Below are positions 35,548 through 47,417 of a stretch of DNA of 64,000 nt, piece by piece. The number at the start of each line of letters is the position of its first letter. Position 1 is the first letter of the stretch. Location: the NCBI GenBank assembly GCA_001584585.1, contig LSYV01000008.1, forward strand, positions 356,607 through 420,606, read 5' to 3'. The translations under genes were made by a program, and so were the position numbers. The notes beneath the pieces are model-generated. The model was not told where the DNA came from. It made no database searches and saw nothing but the letters and a program-made list of their open reading frames with translations. This DNA comes from Gonium pectorale (taxonomy: Eukaryota > Chlorophyta > Chlorophyceae > Chlamydomonadales > Volvocaceae).

Positions 35548-38500
35548 TCAGGCCGTATCGGCCGCCGGGAACTGCGGCTCCCCGAACATTAGGTCCAGCT
35601 CGTTGATGCGCAGGTCCGTCTTGTCTTGCCGCAGCGCGCCGGCCACGGCGCCCGCCGCGCCGGCCCGGCTGCCGCTGGCGACGGCGGATGGGGTGGCCGG
35701 GGCGTCACCACCGCTGGCCGCGCGGCGCGCCTTGACAATTTCCACAATGCGCTCCTCAATTGAGCCCTAGGGGCACAAGGAAAGCGGGAAAGCGGCGGTT
35801 GCTGAAGTCCTAATTCCAAGGGAATAAAAGCACGAGGAAGTCCAAGTGCTAGAAGCTCACGTGAGAAGCACAAACCCCGCATGGATATCCCGATTAGCAG
35901 CTCCGCATGTCCTTAGGTAATGGTCATATGTGCGACGCCTCATTGCAGACACCCTTGCCACGGCCGGTTCCGCACCTTCACGTAGAGGCGCTTGACGAAG
36001 ACCGGGCGTTGCTGGCCCATGCGCCACGCACGACCGATCGCCCTGTTGCGTTAAGCAGTTATTCAACAAGAATTCAAGAGAAGCCGGGACAGGCAGCATC
36101 AAGGCCTCCCAGCAAAGCCAAGGCCTGAGAAACTGCCGGACCGTATACGCCCCCCACGCCCCAACTCACTGCTCCTCCATGGCGGGGTTGATGCAGGGCT
36201 CCAGCAGGAAGATGTAGTTGGCGGCGGTCAGGTTGATGCCCACGGCGCCAGAGCGCAGGGACAGCAGGAAGACGCTGGTGCCGGGGTCGCGCTGGAAGGA
36301 CGCGATCGCCTCGGTGCGCTTCTTCTGCGTCATGTCGCCTGTGATGGAGCGGTGCCCGAAGCCCTCCTCCGCCAGCCGCGGCTTCAGCCATTCCAGCGTC
36401 TGACCGAACCTGCACGAACACACACATGAGGCACATGGGACGACGGTAAGGCGCAGTACAAGGACAGTGTGGTTAGGAACCTCCCTCCCCGTAAAGGCTT
36501 CCGTCTCAAGCATAGCTTGACATACGCCCCTTACCGCCCGAGTCCATTGATGAATACCTGCTGTCTCTCACACTACATGCCTTTAAGGAAGCAAAGCCAC
36601 TCACTGCGTGAACACGAGCGCCTTGGCCTCGGGGTCCGTCTCGCGCATGGCCCGCAGCTCCGCCAGCAGCACGCGCAGCTTGCTCTCGCACGCGACCGCA
36701 TCGAGCTCCTCGTCCCCCTCAGCCGTAACGGCGGCCTCGGGAGTCCCCGTCATGCCCCGGCGGAGGCCAGCGACGGTGATGGGGTTGCGGCACGAAGGGC
36801 AGTTGTGGTGCACCGAGGCATTGATCCTGCAGACAGGTCAGGTTCGGAAGCAGGGTTCGAATGACGATTCGTAAAAGATTGCAAATTAGAAAGCGTTCGC
36901 CGAACCGGCGGAACTTCCTTGAGGCGTCCACTACCCAGCCTTTGACACGCAAAACTCCCAAACCGCTCCCCGGCCCGATCCGCACCCACCAGCCCGTGAT
37001 GCACTCGCGACAGAACCAGTGGTTGCAGGGCGTCACGACGGGCTCCTCCATGTTGTCAACACAGATGGGGCATTCGGTGACGTCCTCAGGCACAGGCACA
37101 TCGCCGCCGCCGCCGGCCGCTGCAGCACCGGCCGAGCCGCCCGGCCCTGTGAAGGCGTACAACCGGGGTTTGCTATTCCAGCCATTTCCGTGCCCAGCAG
37201 GAGTCTACCTCTCCAGCAGATCGCGTTTGAAAGGGGCCCAAGCGTATCGCGCCCGCAGCACGTGCAACTGCAGGACGGCTGCCCGGACTCACCCATGGCC
37301 ACCGCCGCGAGCCGCTCCGGGTCCGGCACTGTGAGGTCCTTGGGCTGCAGCAGCCCGCCGCTGCAGATGCGGCGCAGCGGTAGGAGCATGGACGTAGCTG
37401 TGAAGAGGTGCGAGTTCACGTAGGCGGTGCCCATGGCCTGAGGATAGGGGTGCACGTCGTTAGGGGAGAGATACGCTCAAGGGCGCACGTAATCCTCTCG
37501 TGCACATTTTACGGATTCTTGGCAGTACAGCATGTCTTCCTTCGACCCACCCTCGCCTTCCCCTCGCGCTCTCACGTGCATCGGGCCCATTCTGTGAGTC
37601 GACATCAAAACGGTTACCTTCAGTTTCTGCCAGCCACGCGCCGCCTCCTTGTGCGCCCTCCGGTACAGCGCCTTCTCCTCCTCGGTCAGCAGGACTGCGA
37701 GGATGTAAGCACAGCAGCGGGTGCGAGACTTGATTGGAAAATTGCGCCGGCCGCCCAGGGGACAAGGGACTAACACCCTGCTTGCAGATAGCTATGGTGC
37801 TTCCAAACCAGGAGCGGTTATGGGGGCAGACAACGCTATCAAACGTGCGCGCCCATAGCTTTCAAGGAGTCTCTCTCGCCACGGCTCACCCGGCACATCG
37901 GTCTCGGCCTTGGGCGGCAGCTGCAACACGCCTTCGCCGCCTAGGTTCTGCGCCTTGGTGTGGCGGATCATGGCGTGGCGCAGCGCGTACAGCAGGGGCA
38001 GCGGCGTGAGTTGGTAGTAGCGCCCGCCGTTGAAGGGAGCCTGCGGGAGCGGAGCGTCGTAGCATGCCGTTAGAAACCGCGGTCAGGCAGAGAGGATCCC
38101 GCACGTCTTTGCGTATGCAACCCGCGGGTCACTCATACGGGTCGGCTCCCTTGAGACAATGGGCGCTATGCAAAGAGGATGCCCCCAGAATCCTCAAAGC
38201 AACCCACTGCACCTTGATGTACGAGTCAAAGTACGTCTTCTTGCCCAGCGGCAGCATGTGGATGGCGCCGAACTGGCCGAGCAGGTCGTCGACGGCGTTG
38301 CTGAGAGGCGTGCCGGTGCAGAGCCACTTGCGCTGCGACGCCAGCTCCACGGCCGTCTTGTAGAGCTTGGCGCTCGAGCTCTTGAGGGTGTGTCCCTCGT
38401 CGAAGACTATTCTATGCCACAGGATGCTCTGGCATGGGTCCTTGCCGCTGGCGTGATCGCTCTGAAGGGAGAGGAAGAGGGAAAAAGGGAGTAAGGATGG

Positions 38501-41500
38501 ACGTAGATGTAAGCGACTCTGGGCCCTACCCCGGCAACCGAGGCCTTTTGCACAAATGCACAGCGGTCTTCGCGATCAAAATCAGCGCGCTGGGTAGCGC
38601 TCTGAAACCTGGCCAATGTACCTGGAGCGTCTGGTACGTGGTGACCACAACATCGAACTCGGTGGCCAGGCGCGTGGGGTCACGGATGCGGCTTGGTCTG
38701 CGCAGGGCAGCGTCAGAGCAGGGTCATGTGGAGAGTCAGGTGCCACATGCCCAAGATGTGCCAACCTTGTCTAGCTGAAGTGCAGCACACGCGCAACATG
38801 GGGAAGAATGTGAGGAAACGTACGGACAGCGAACACGTTTGGACAGATCCAGGCTCAAGGACTTTGCAATGAACGCTCGGGACACTGTCCCATGCTATGG
38901 CCTCGGGCCTCGAGCCCAAACAAACGCAGCGCGCATTAGAATAGCACAGCTCAACAGTCAATAGGTTCTAAATACTAGCAAACAGGGTGAGCGCCGCTCC
39001 TTTGCGCATTTCGGCTGTGCAAAAGCTCAAATGTTCTCCCCACTCACCCATGGTACGGGTGGATGCGGCAGGCCCCCGTGGTTTTGTTCTGGGCCTCCGC
39101 CTGCCACTGCCCCACAAGCGACACGGCGCACACGACCAGCGTCGCGCCCGACACTATGCGTCCGCACGGCGCGGTGCTGCCCACCACCACGCTGGGCGGC
39201 GGCGGGTTGGCCAACGTCAGCGCCATCACCTCCACCGTCTTGCCCAGGCCCATCTCCTCGGCTGCGCAGGGCACGGTAAACACAGATTACGTCATGCACG
39301 GACCGTATGGATAAACAATACGGAGGAAGAGGAACTTGCACGCAAGGACCTGTTGAACAGGCTTTGCCTTTCTACTAAATCGAACGGGGTATGGTAACTG
39401 GCTAACCCACGCAGTATCCGGCTTCCAGTATTCCCAACTGGAGTGCACCTTGCTGGCCCCTAAACTGACTCTCCTAAATGCGAAGTAGGCGTGATGCCAC
39501 GCAATGATGCGCCGAGGCACTTACCAAGGAAGCCACCGGTGGGCTGCGGCGGCACCTCGCGGGAGAGCCGCCTCAGCACCGGCGAGTACCAGTACCGCTG
39601 GGCGGTGCCAGGCGCCGTGATGGGCACCCAGAAGAGGCGCCGGTAACCGCCCGGATTGCCGCCGTCAGGAGCGTCCGGGTCCGCCGGGTCCACGGCGGCA
39701 GCCCTGGACGTTGACGGTCCCTCGCCGCCCCCGCTGCCGGCCCCAGCTGGCGAATCCACCAGGCGCTCCATCTCGAGCATGAAGGCCAGGGACTGCAGCT
39801 GGTACGGCCGCATGGTGACGGTCAGGCCGGGGGGCTGCGGAACAGCTGGCCGCTCGCCTGGGGGCAGGAAGCGGGAGGACCGGGACACGGCCCGACAGGG
39901 ATTTCTAAAATTAAGAATGTGGCGCAAAACAAATCCAGGGTTTGCTGCCGCTGCGACGCAGACGGAGCACAAGAAGGGTTGTCAGAGGGTGCATAGTAAT
40001 TGGGCTTCTCGCGCAGTGCCGGTGATGACTTAACAACGGTCATGCCCTGGCGGCTACCACGCTCACCGCTCTGCATGAATTCCAGCAGGCTGTTGATCGA
40101 GCGGCACGTGTCGAGTGCGCCGCTGTCCTTCAGGGCCTTCACGCGTCCCAGCATTTCCCGCGCCCGCTGGCGCTCCGCATGCATTCGCCGCAACAGCGGT
40201 GTCTGGCGTGCGAGCAGGATGGAGCCGGGCCCGGATGAGGTTGACGGCCCCCCCGCTGTTGCGCTGGCGGCTGACGTTATCTGTTGCTCGATCGGGTCCG
40301 TGGCCCCGGTGGCCAGCAGCTCCATTGTCGAGGTTAGCGGAAAGCTGCTGCTCTCCTTCTTGCCAAGCGACGGCCAGTCGTCCTGCGGGCCGCGGGCGCG
40401 TTCATCTCATGGCGGCACCTCTTCAAGATAAAGTGACGCCCATCAAGACGAACACGCGAAGGGGTTTGCAAGACCCACGGCATTGAACTAGATTTCAAGC
40501 TATGGCCAGCGGAGCAGCAATCATAGTGTTCTCCAAACTCACCCAAGGCCTGAACACGGTGTCCCGGAAGGGCAGGCGGGTCGTCCACGCGTACACCTGA
40601 GGGTAAAGGGCACAGGGCGGTAAAAAGAGGCAATCGGCACTCCTGCCCCCAATTACAGACCTGCACCCTGACAGCAGAACGTACCTTGATGACGAGCTCC
40701 CCTTCGCGCTCGGAGGCCCCCTTCCGAGACGACGGCTTGAGATGCATGTCCAGGGCCACCAGGCACTCGCAGCCACCATATTGAGAGCTCATGTTCGCGA
40801 CGGCCGCCTTGTCCTCAGGATGCGGCCTCCGAGCGGCCTTGATCAGCTCCGAAACGCACGATTCAGGCAAGCTCTGAAGCAAGAGGAATGGGCGAGCGGC
40901 CCGACTCAGAAGGAGCCATACCCGTTTCAAGCCTTGGACACGAGTTCACGGTTTACGGGTTCCGCGTTAAGTCGCACCAAGGTAACATGCACGCCCCTTG
41001 CAGACATGAGTCCGGCATGTCGGCGCACGAGCTGCGCGTGCCGTACCTTGCGCACGTGTAAGCTGCCCATGCGGCGCTTGGCCTCCTTGACGTGGGCCTC
41101 CGTCTCTGCATTGCCGCGAAGCGAGGACACTATTAAAGAGACAACAGGAAATGATGGTTTAATCATTATTTAACCACCGACACGACTTGGCAATAGGGCA
41201 GAGTCAACAAATGCAACGTATGGTTCAGATTTCCTAGCATGCTCACGCGCAAGGGCCTCGGGCAGGGCGCTGGCGTCCACAGCTAGGGTGAGGAGGTCGT
41301 CCATCCGGTAGGCCACACGCAGCTGATCCTGCGGGGCCACCAGATAGACAGCAAGAAGTGAATAAGGACACAGGGGTTACGCCATAGCTTCAGCGCCCAG
41401 ATCAAAGCACAGCCACGTGTACAGTCCCCCGTGAAGGGTCCCGCCCGTGTAGACAATCTTGGTATACCTGTCGCCACACAGCTGTCAAGTAGCACAGCGA

Positions 41501-44500
41501 GCTGCTCATGCTGGTAAGGGCCTCCCCTTGCACGCTCCACCGGTCCCTGGGGGGCACCGCCACCGGGTTCTCGGGCAGCGTATGCACGAAATCGCGCAGT
41601 ACGACTGCCGGCGCTGCGGCCGACGCAGACAGGGCACCCGTCGTCCGGTAGGGCTGCACGGGAGGAGGGATGCAGCATGAGTGATGAAGTGCGAGCGGGA
41701 ACAACGGTCGTGCGCATGGAGCGTCCTCCGTGGTTGGCGAACTACACAATAGTTACACAATCCCCCCCCCCGTGCGATCACAGCAATCACAACAGCAAAC
41801 TGGATGTCAAGCGTCTGGAAGTGCTGCAACTTTGAGGGAACAATAGGGACACGCTTCGTTGCCGGCCGTCCAGTCGCACCTGCATGGCCCGGATCAGCGC
41901 AGCGTCCAGCGCCTTCTCGGCGTCCCTGCCGCCCTTGACGTGGTCCTTGGCCAGCGGTACCAGGATGGGCACCGACAGGCGGCTGTGGTTGAGCCCGTGG
42001 CGTTCCGCCTCAGGGGTGTCGGGCCCGGACGGCGGCTTCATTTGGCGCGGGAACACAACCACCCACGCTGCCGGCTTCATGGATGTGCCGAACGGCGACA
42101 CGACGATGCTGGCGGTGTGCGAGTAGACGGGCATCTGGGTCACGTCGCAGCCCGAGTCCTTCGACTCCCACGTGGGCCTGCCGCAAAGGAACACGATGAT
42201 ACAGGAATACGGTGAAGTCGCCATTCGACACTACATTGCCGCATTTCCGTGCAATTTCAATAACAAGGTCTTACAAGTGTTCACAGGTCCTTACGATACA
42301 GATTACAACAATTGAAAGCCATCAGCTATCGTCCTCGCACGCCAACTCACGAGGGGTGGTGAGTCGTGCGGAAGACGATGATGTGCGAGGTGTCGGGCGA
42401 TGAGCAGCTGTACGTGGCGAAGAAGTCGTCGTCCAAGGACCTCTGGGACAACGACGACAAGGGTGGGGGAAGACGTGCGGTCATGGTGAGTGGTCGAGGG
42501 GCAAGCATGGCACATGGGACAAGCTGGCGCCGAAGACGCAGCAGGGCCCTCCACGGCCGGCTCCGTGAGAACCACAAACGAAGCCATAATTGCAGCAATC
42601 ATCCCATGACGCAGTTGCGGTCAAGGTGCTCACATCCTCAGACACGATGTACATGCTGGTGTTTTTCAGCGAGCAGGCCATCGCCACGTGCAGCAGTTCG
42701 CTGGCGGCGGAGAAGGCGGGCCGCAGCATGGGCGCCAGGGCGGCAACCAGGTCGGCCCGCTTGGCCTTGGCATCCATCCGAACGCCCAAGTAGGTGGCCT
42801 TCGTGCGGCCTAGGCAGTCGATCACCAGCACCTGCTCAAGGAAGGCATCGGCACAAGCGAAAACCGAGGATGCAGGTTGTGACCGGGGACGTGTGGGACG
42901 TTATAGGCAAACACACGCGCTGACCCACATGTTGAGTTGAGGAGACGATGCTCAGTCGGTTCGCAGGCGGCGTTAACCGCACGTCGCACGGCGTTTTGAC
43001 AAGTGTACCATATATCATGCGTCGTATGCGTTTTTCTTTTCAACAAATATCATGCCACACCTTGCGGACGCGCTCCGTGGGCACCGGTACAGCCTCCTCG
43101 GGCGGCGCCGGCAGTGGCAGCAACTTGAGGAAGGCAGCCTTTCGCTTGTAGGTGCCTTCAGTAGGGGCAACACGCAAAAACCTTAGCCGACATATTCAAC
43201 GTCAGGGCCCAGAGGCAAGGGTAAAGCCTGCAAACGGCATGTCCATGGACACCATTACCGCCGCATCCATACGCACCCTTGTAGGTGCCGTACTTCGTCT
43301 CCATGAGCCGCTCCAGAGGCATCTGTTCCCCGCTGTCCTCTTTCCGCCCCGTCGCTGTGTGGTAGAAACCGAAGCGCGGCACCCTCGGTGCCAAGTCGGC
43401 AATCTTCAGGCCGTGCGCCGCCTAGGGTCAAATGCATGCAGTGAGCACTTCAACAAACACAATGGCAAAGACAAGCACAAAGGCTAAAAGTTGTGCCTAG
43501 CTGCATTAATCCCGTCCCACGCTACTGGGCTCAGCTATTTGAGCTGAGATCGAATGCCGGCCTAGGGTCTTTTTTTTATCAAAACAGGCATGGGCTTGGA
43601 CTCCTAGTTGATGTCAAGATAACTAGGTGCGGTGAAGGGCGTGCCTATAGCAATTAGATCATCTTGCTTCTTCAAGGACTGCCTTCTTGACGCGCATTTA
43701 GTAACGGTGCAGGCCTCACCTTAACCCCAAGGTGCAACGTCCCGAGCTCGAAGGCACAGCGGTCCAAGGCGGGATCCGGCAGTGCCTTCAGGATGCACGG
43801 GCCGCTGGGAAGCTGCACTCGCTCCTTCCCGCCCGTGCCTGCGCCGGCAGCGGGCGTCGGCGCAGCTGCTGCAGCCGCCCCCGCTGACACCTGCGCACGG
43901 CCTGCGCCCTGAGCGGCCGTAGGTACAGGGGTGGCCGCAGCGCCGCCGGCCGACTGGGGAGGTCCTGCGCCCGGAAGGGCTGTGGCCGCTGGGGTGCGGG
44001 CTGAGTTTGGGGCAGGCCTGGCGCTTGCGCTTGGCATGGACTCGGCCGTGCCCTCAGCGCGTGTGGCGCCGCTGACCCCAACAGCTGGTACGCGCCCTGG
44101 CAAGGTGGAGCCGCGCTGCGCACTTGGTCTGTCTTGGTCACCTGACAGGACGGTTTATAACAAATCTCGGTTCCTTTAGCAGATGCCAGCTAAAGATGTA
44201 AAGAGGACTTCGTATACGTGCATGACCTACATACCGTACCCATACGGGTACGCAGGGCTACAAGCCGCACGGCAGGACATGAATTGCCGGCCCGACGGCT
44301 ACAGGCACTAACTATGTCGCCGTTAACGCGTTAGGTATCTGTATCCATTGTGTATGCGCTCCATGCCTTACCCGCGCCTGTTGCGCGTCCCCTCGTAGCT
44401 GCGGCTGTTGTCCGCGCCGCTGTCTGCGGAGCACCACCTGCCGCCGCTGCAGCGCTTGATCCTCCGAGCCCAGTAGGACCCCGCCGGTCCACCGCAGTGG

Positions 44501-45442
44501 CAGCTCCGCAGGGACCCACTTGAGGGAAATGTAGCTGCGCTTGCCTAGGCCCGGATGACTGCAGCACCAGCGGCCCGCTCTTGTGGTATTCGGCATGCAC
44601 CAGGCTCCTATTGCCGGCGCGTGCCACCTCTCGCAGCTGCCGCCAGTAGCCCAGGTGCCGAGCATTAGCGTGGTCGCGGTCACGGGCGCCTGCGGCGTAG
44701 GACACGGGCCACACCAGGCATCAGGACAGTAGTCAGGAGCACACGGTAGGTCCGATGCAGCCTCCATTTGATGCAGCATTATGCGGAAAGACGTGCTGAA
44801 AACGGCCTTTCGCCGTGTAAGGATACAGCAACAAACCCCCGCAGCCTTACCGGTTCCCCAGTAGCGGCATTCTGACGCCTTCACGTCGCACACGTAGCAA
44901 AAGCACTGCGGGGGGAGGGCACCGTTGAGGCTGCAATCCAAAGAGCACCCAGGCGTCGTACGAACTCCATAGTCAGTCTTGGCCCCAACAACAACTGTAG
45001 ACCAGGAAACACCCTGGCGTCAAACCCACTTGCAAGCAGTGCGCGGCGTTGGATGCCTGGGTCCCCGCGGTGAAGCGGTGCTCGGCACAGTCAGGGCGCG
45101 GGTGAGGAAGGTCTCGTGTAGCAATCTGGAGGAAGGGGGAGCAGGGCAGAACTTCAACTTGCATGGAGATGCACGGACAGGCATGGTTTCGTGCGCTTGG
45201 CATACCTGTCCGATGACACCGGTCACCATGAGGTCCTCGTCCTCCCCGAGGTCAGCCCCGGCAGGCGGAGCACGTGCCCTTGGGCCTGCAACCTCGACCT
45301 CCCCCCCACCATCCTCGACAACAACTACGTCTGAATCGTCGTCGGGCTGGGGCCGAGGCGGTGGTTGCGTGCGCCTGCGCTTGCGCTGGGGCTCGTCGTC
45401 GTCGTCGCTACTGAGAGTCAGGTCAACCACACGCGAGGTCAT
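35548..45442 (-). CDS. HLTF/Rad5-like SNF2-RING protein with SIM-like, RIN13-type and UBL-like N-terminus (28 exons, 1,671 aa)
   Basis: Exons, 5' to 3' on the minus strand: 45442-45206, 45125-45030, 44905-44851, 44689-44372, 44141-43720, 43421-43277, 43155-43061, 42831-42634, 42442-42351, 42177-41880, 41653-41468, 41328-41247, 41129-41047, 40873-40685, 40596-40543, 40382-40067, 39857-39525, 39261-39048, 38697-38622, 38461-38213, 38040-37890, 37694-37618, 37437-37293, 37146-36990, 36826-36605, 36409-36170, 36042-35976, 35766-35548. All phases agree. Residues 1-79 have SIM-like VVDLTLSSDDDD and DVVVVED plus KRKRRR. Residues 80-160 are a RIN13-type module (RDLPHPRPDC, HC, CFCYVCD, WGTG, DHANA). 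Residues 425-560 look ubiquitin-like. The SNF2 part has MGLGKT (K about 1074), DEGH (1184-1187), CTGTPLSN and QAIGRAWRMGQQ (1577-1588). A C3HC4 RING (C1396 to C1435) sits between the SNF2 halves, as in HLTF and Rad5. I saw no HIRAN domain. By family it is probably a DNA-translocating ubiquitin ligase for damage tolerance or chromatin. Confidence 0.88.
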
Positions 45443-46199
45443 AGCAGCAGGCGGCTGGTAGCGGAAGGCCAGAGCTAGTTTAAACGCGGTGGTCACCACG
45501 CATCGCCAGGAGAGAGGACAGCAAAAGCTCCCAGAAAAGACTACAGTTGTAACCTCTCTGAAAGACGCGTAGAAGCAATTTCAGCGGCTTGTTTGGCTTG
45601 CGCTAGACTCCAGTCAACGTCAGTATGTACATATAAGCGAAGGCTAGGTACATAGGTGCTAGCTACCGTCCTACGTTTGCATGCATTAAGGTTGCGAGCA
45701 GCGTGCGGAGCGTGCGGGGTACTGCAGTACGTGTTACGTACGAGCGGCATTCAAATCCGCATGCCACACATCACCGCCATGCGTGGCGCCGCTCTGTTGG
45801 CGCCGCTCTGCTGGCGCCTCGTACTGTGCGGTGGGGAAATGCCCTTCAAGTAGCAGTCCGCAGCCCGCAGCCCAGGTCCGTGCTCAGAGTGCGAGCAGCG
45901 CTTTTGAGCACAATGCCAATTTTAATCTTGCCCATGGATGTCATGCGCAGCTCGTGACGCTACCATGCACCCAATCAGGATGAGGTCCGAGTTGGTAATG
46001 AAGCTTAGAGGTAATCACAATCGCATCACTCGCCGCTGTCTGCAGGAGTCACCTGTAGTTGTTCGGCGTGGGCGTAGCGGCTGGACGCGTAGGGGCATCA
46101 CAGGCAAATACCCCACCAGGAGGGGTAAAATGGACATGGATTAGGTGTTGGGGTCGGTACGGAAGCACCAAAATGTACTACGTATCCACGGGGGGCGGT

Positions 46200-46295
46200 T
46201 GCAAGATTGGGAACCGACTGGATTAGCCAACCCATCTTCCGTGACCGACCCATACCCCCTGGATTAGGTTGATTAGACCCTATAGACCCGGTTTC
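46200..46295. repeat. GGATTR-rich dispersed repeat, copy 2
   Basis: It contains CTGGATTAGCCAACCC, GTGACCGACCC, CCCCCTGGATTAGG and GATTAG in the same order and orientation as copy 1 at 405-515. Confidence 0.55.
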
Positions 46296-47334
46296 ATGTT
46301 CCATCACGCCTGCCTCCGCCGCGCACGACCAGAACCACGGCCAAATGAAGGCCATCGCGAAATTGCTGCCAACCCCTGTGCCTGACCTGCTGGCCCGCAC
46401 AACGTAGCACTCCTCCCCGCTTTTTAGGCAGGCTGCGTGTTGGTCTGGGTGGGCACGGGCTTTTCACTTCGCCGCCTCCTTTTGACTTCATACCAGCGCT
46501 TATGGTCGACGAAGGTACGCCTAAGCCTTGCTTGCTCGGCGCTGACATTGAAGGGTCACAGGTCCGCGACGCAACCCACGACCCGTTCCCCTTCTTCATT
46601 AACTCCGAAGCCTGTCCAGGCCAAGCTTGCCAAGCATCACTGCCCGAAATAGAGCAAGAACAGCGCCCCGTCGGCCTTGGACCTTACTGCTGTATGTGGT
46701 GCACAATTGCAAATCCCCACTCGCTGCTCCACGGCCCTCGTCGCCGCGTGTACCTTCTGCAGGGTCTCGCGCCACGGCTACGGCCACGGTTGACCAGTCA
46801 GCTGTCACCTTCATTGCCACCATGGCCAGTATGGCCACCCATGCAACCGCCAGTCCGCCAACCCCAAGGCCCCTGGTCTATCGCCCGCGCCCGGCCTGGT
46901 GCTGCAATAGCAACTTCCTACACATCCGCTAGCCATGCCTTTAGCCATTCGGCTTGATGCGATTGGCACTTCGGATCTACATGTCTGTGTCAAGATGTCA
47001 GGGTTGGCCCGCTCAGGTGCCGATCGCCGGTCCGATCCCTGCAAGCGTCAGTCGCGTAGTTCGCGTCCAGTGGCGGGGGCCAAAGCACAGATCCGGGGTC
47101 ACCGCGCGACGCCCATGACTATGCGGGAGGACAGGGAAGAAGTAACTGTGTGAGGTAACACCTGTTGCTTCCGTCGATACGTCTTGTGGTATTGGGAAAT
47201 GCTTGCATCACTGATGCGACTGATACAGATACAGATTACATGCTCCCCAGAGAGGGGAGATGGGAGAGGGAGCAAGGATGGTGTGAGGATAGGAGCGGGC
47301 CGGCGCCGCATGTGCGCAGTGCCCCTCTTTCTAT

Positions 47335-47417
47335 GCTTTTGGGTATTGTACGACCAGGGGTTCGTCTGGCATTCTCCGGTTGTAAGATACTGGAAAGCCG
47401 CACTGGGAAGCCGCTAC
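47335..47417 (+). pseudogene. Possible ASCH-domain-like fragment
   Basis: The plus-strand frame reads LLGIVRPGVRLAFSGCKILE and then SRTGKPLL. This resembles the signature of ASCH domains: a Pro, a few residues, then L-x-S/N-G-x-K-x-x-E-x-R-T. It lies in a 187-codon frame (47165-47728) with no other recognisable content and no clear splice context. It may be a gene relict, part of a transposon, or chance. Confidence 0.25.

Larger units (their letters stand above)
30760..35766. repeat. Right unit of the tandem segmental duplication
   Basis: Colinear partner of 25340-29720. It is somewhat longer, in part because of about 600 bases near 33945-34535 that have no match in the left unit. It contains ankyrin gene 2 and ends inside the last exon and intron of the intact HLTF-like gene, so it is probably the ancestral arrangement. 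Confidence 0.75.

Noticed and set aside
41247..43155. A USP deubiquitinase gene on the minus strand
   Set aside because: Only a region like the UBL insert is visible. The catalytic Cys and His boxes are missing, and phases run into the SNF2 exons, so it is treated as part of the HLTF-like protein.
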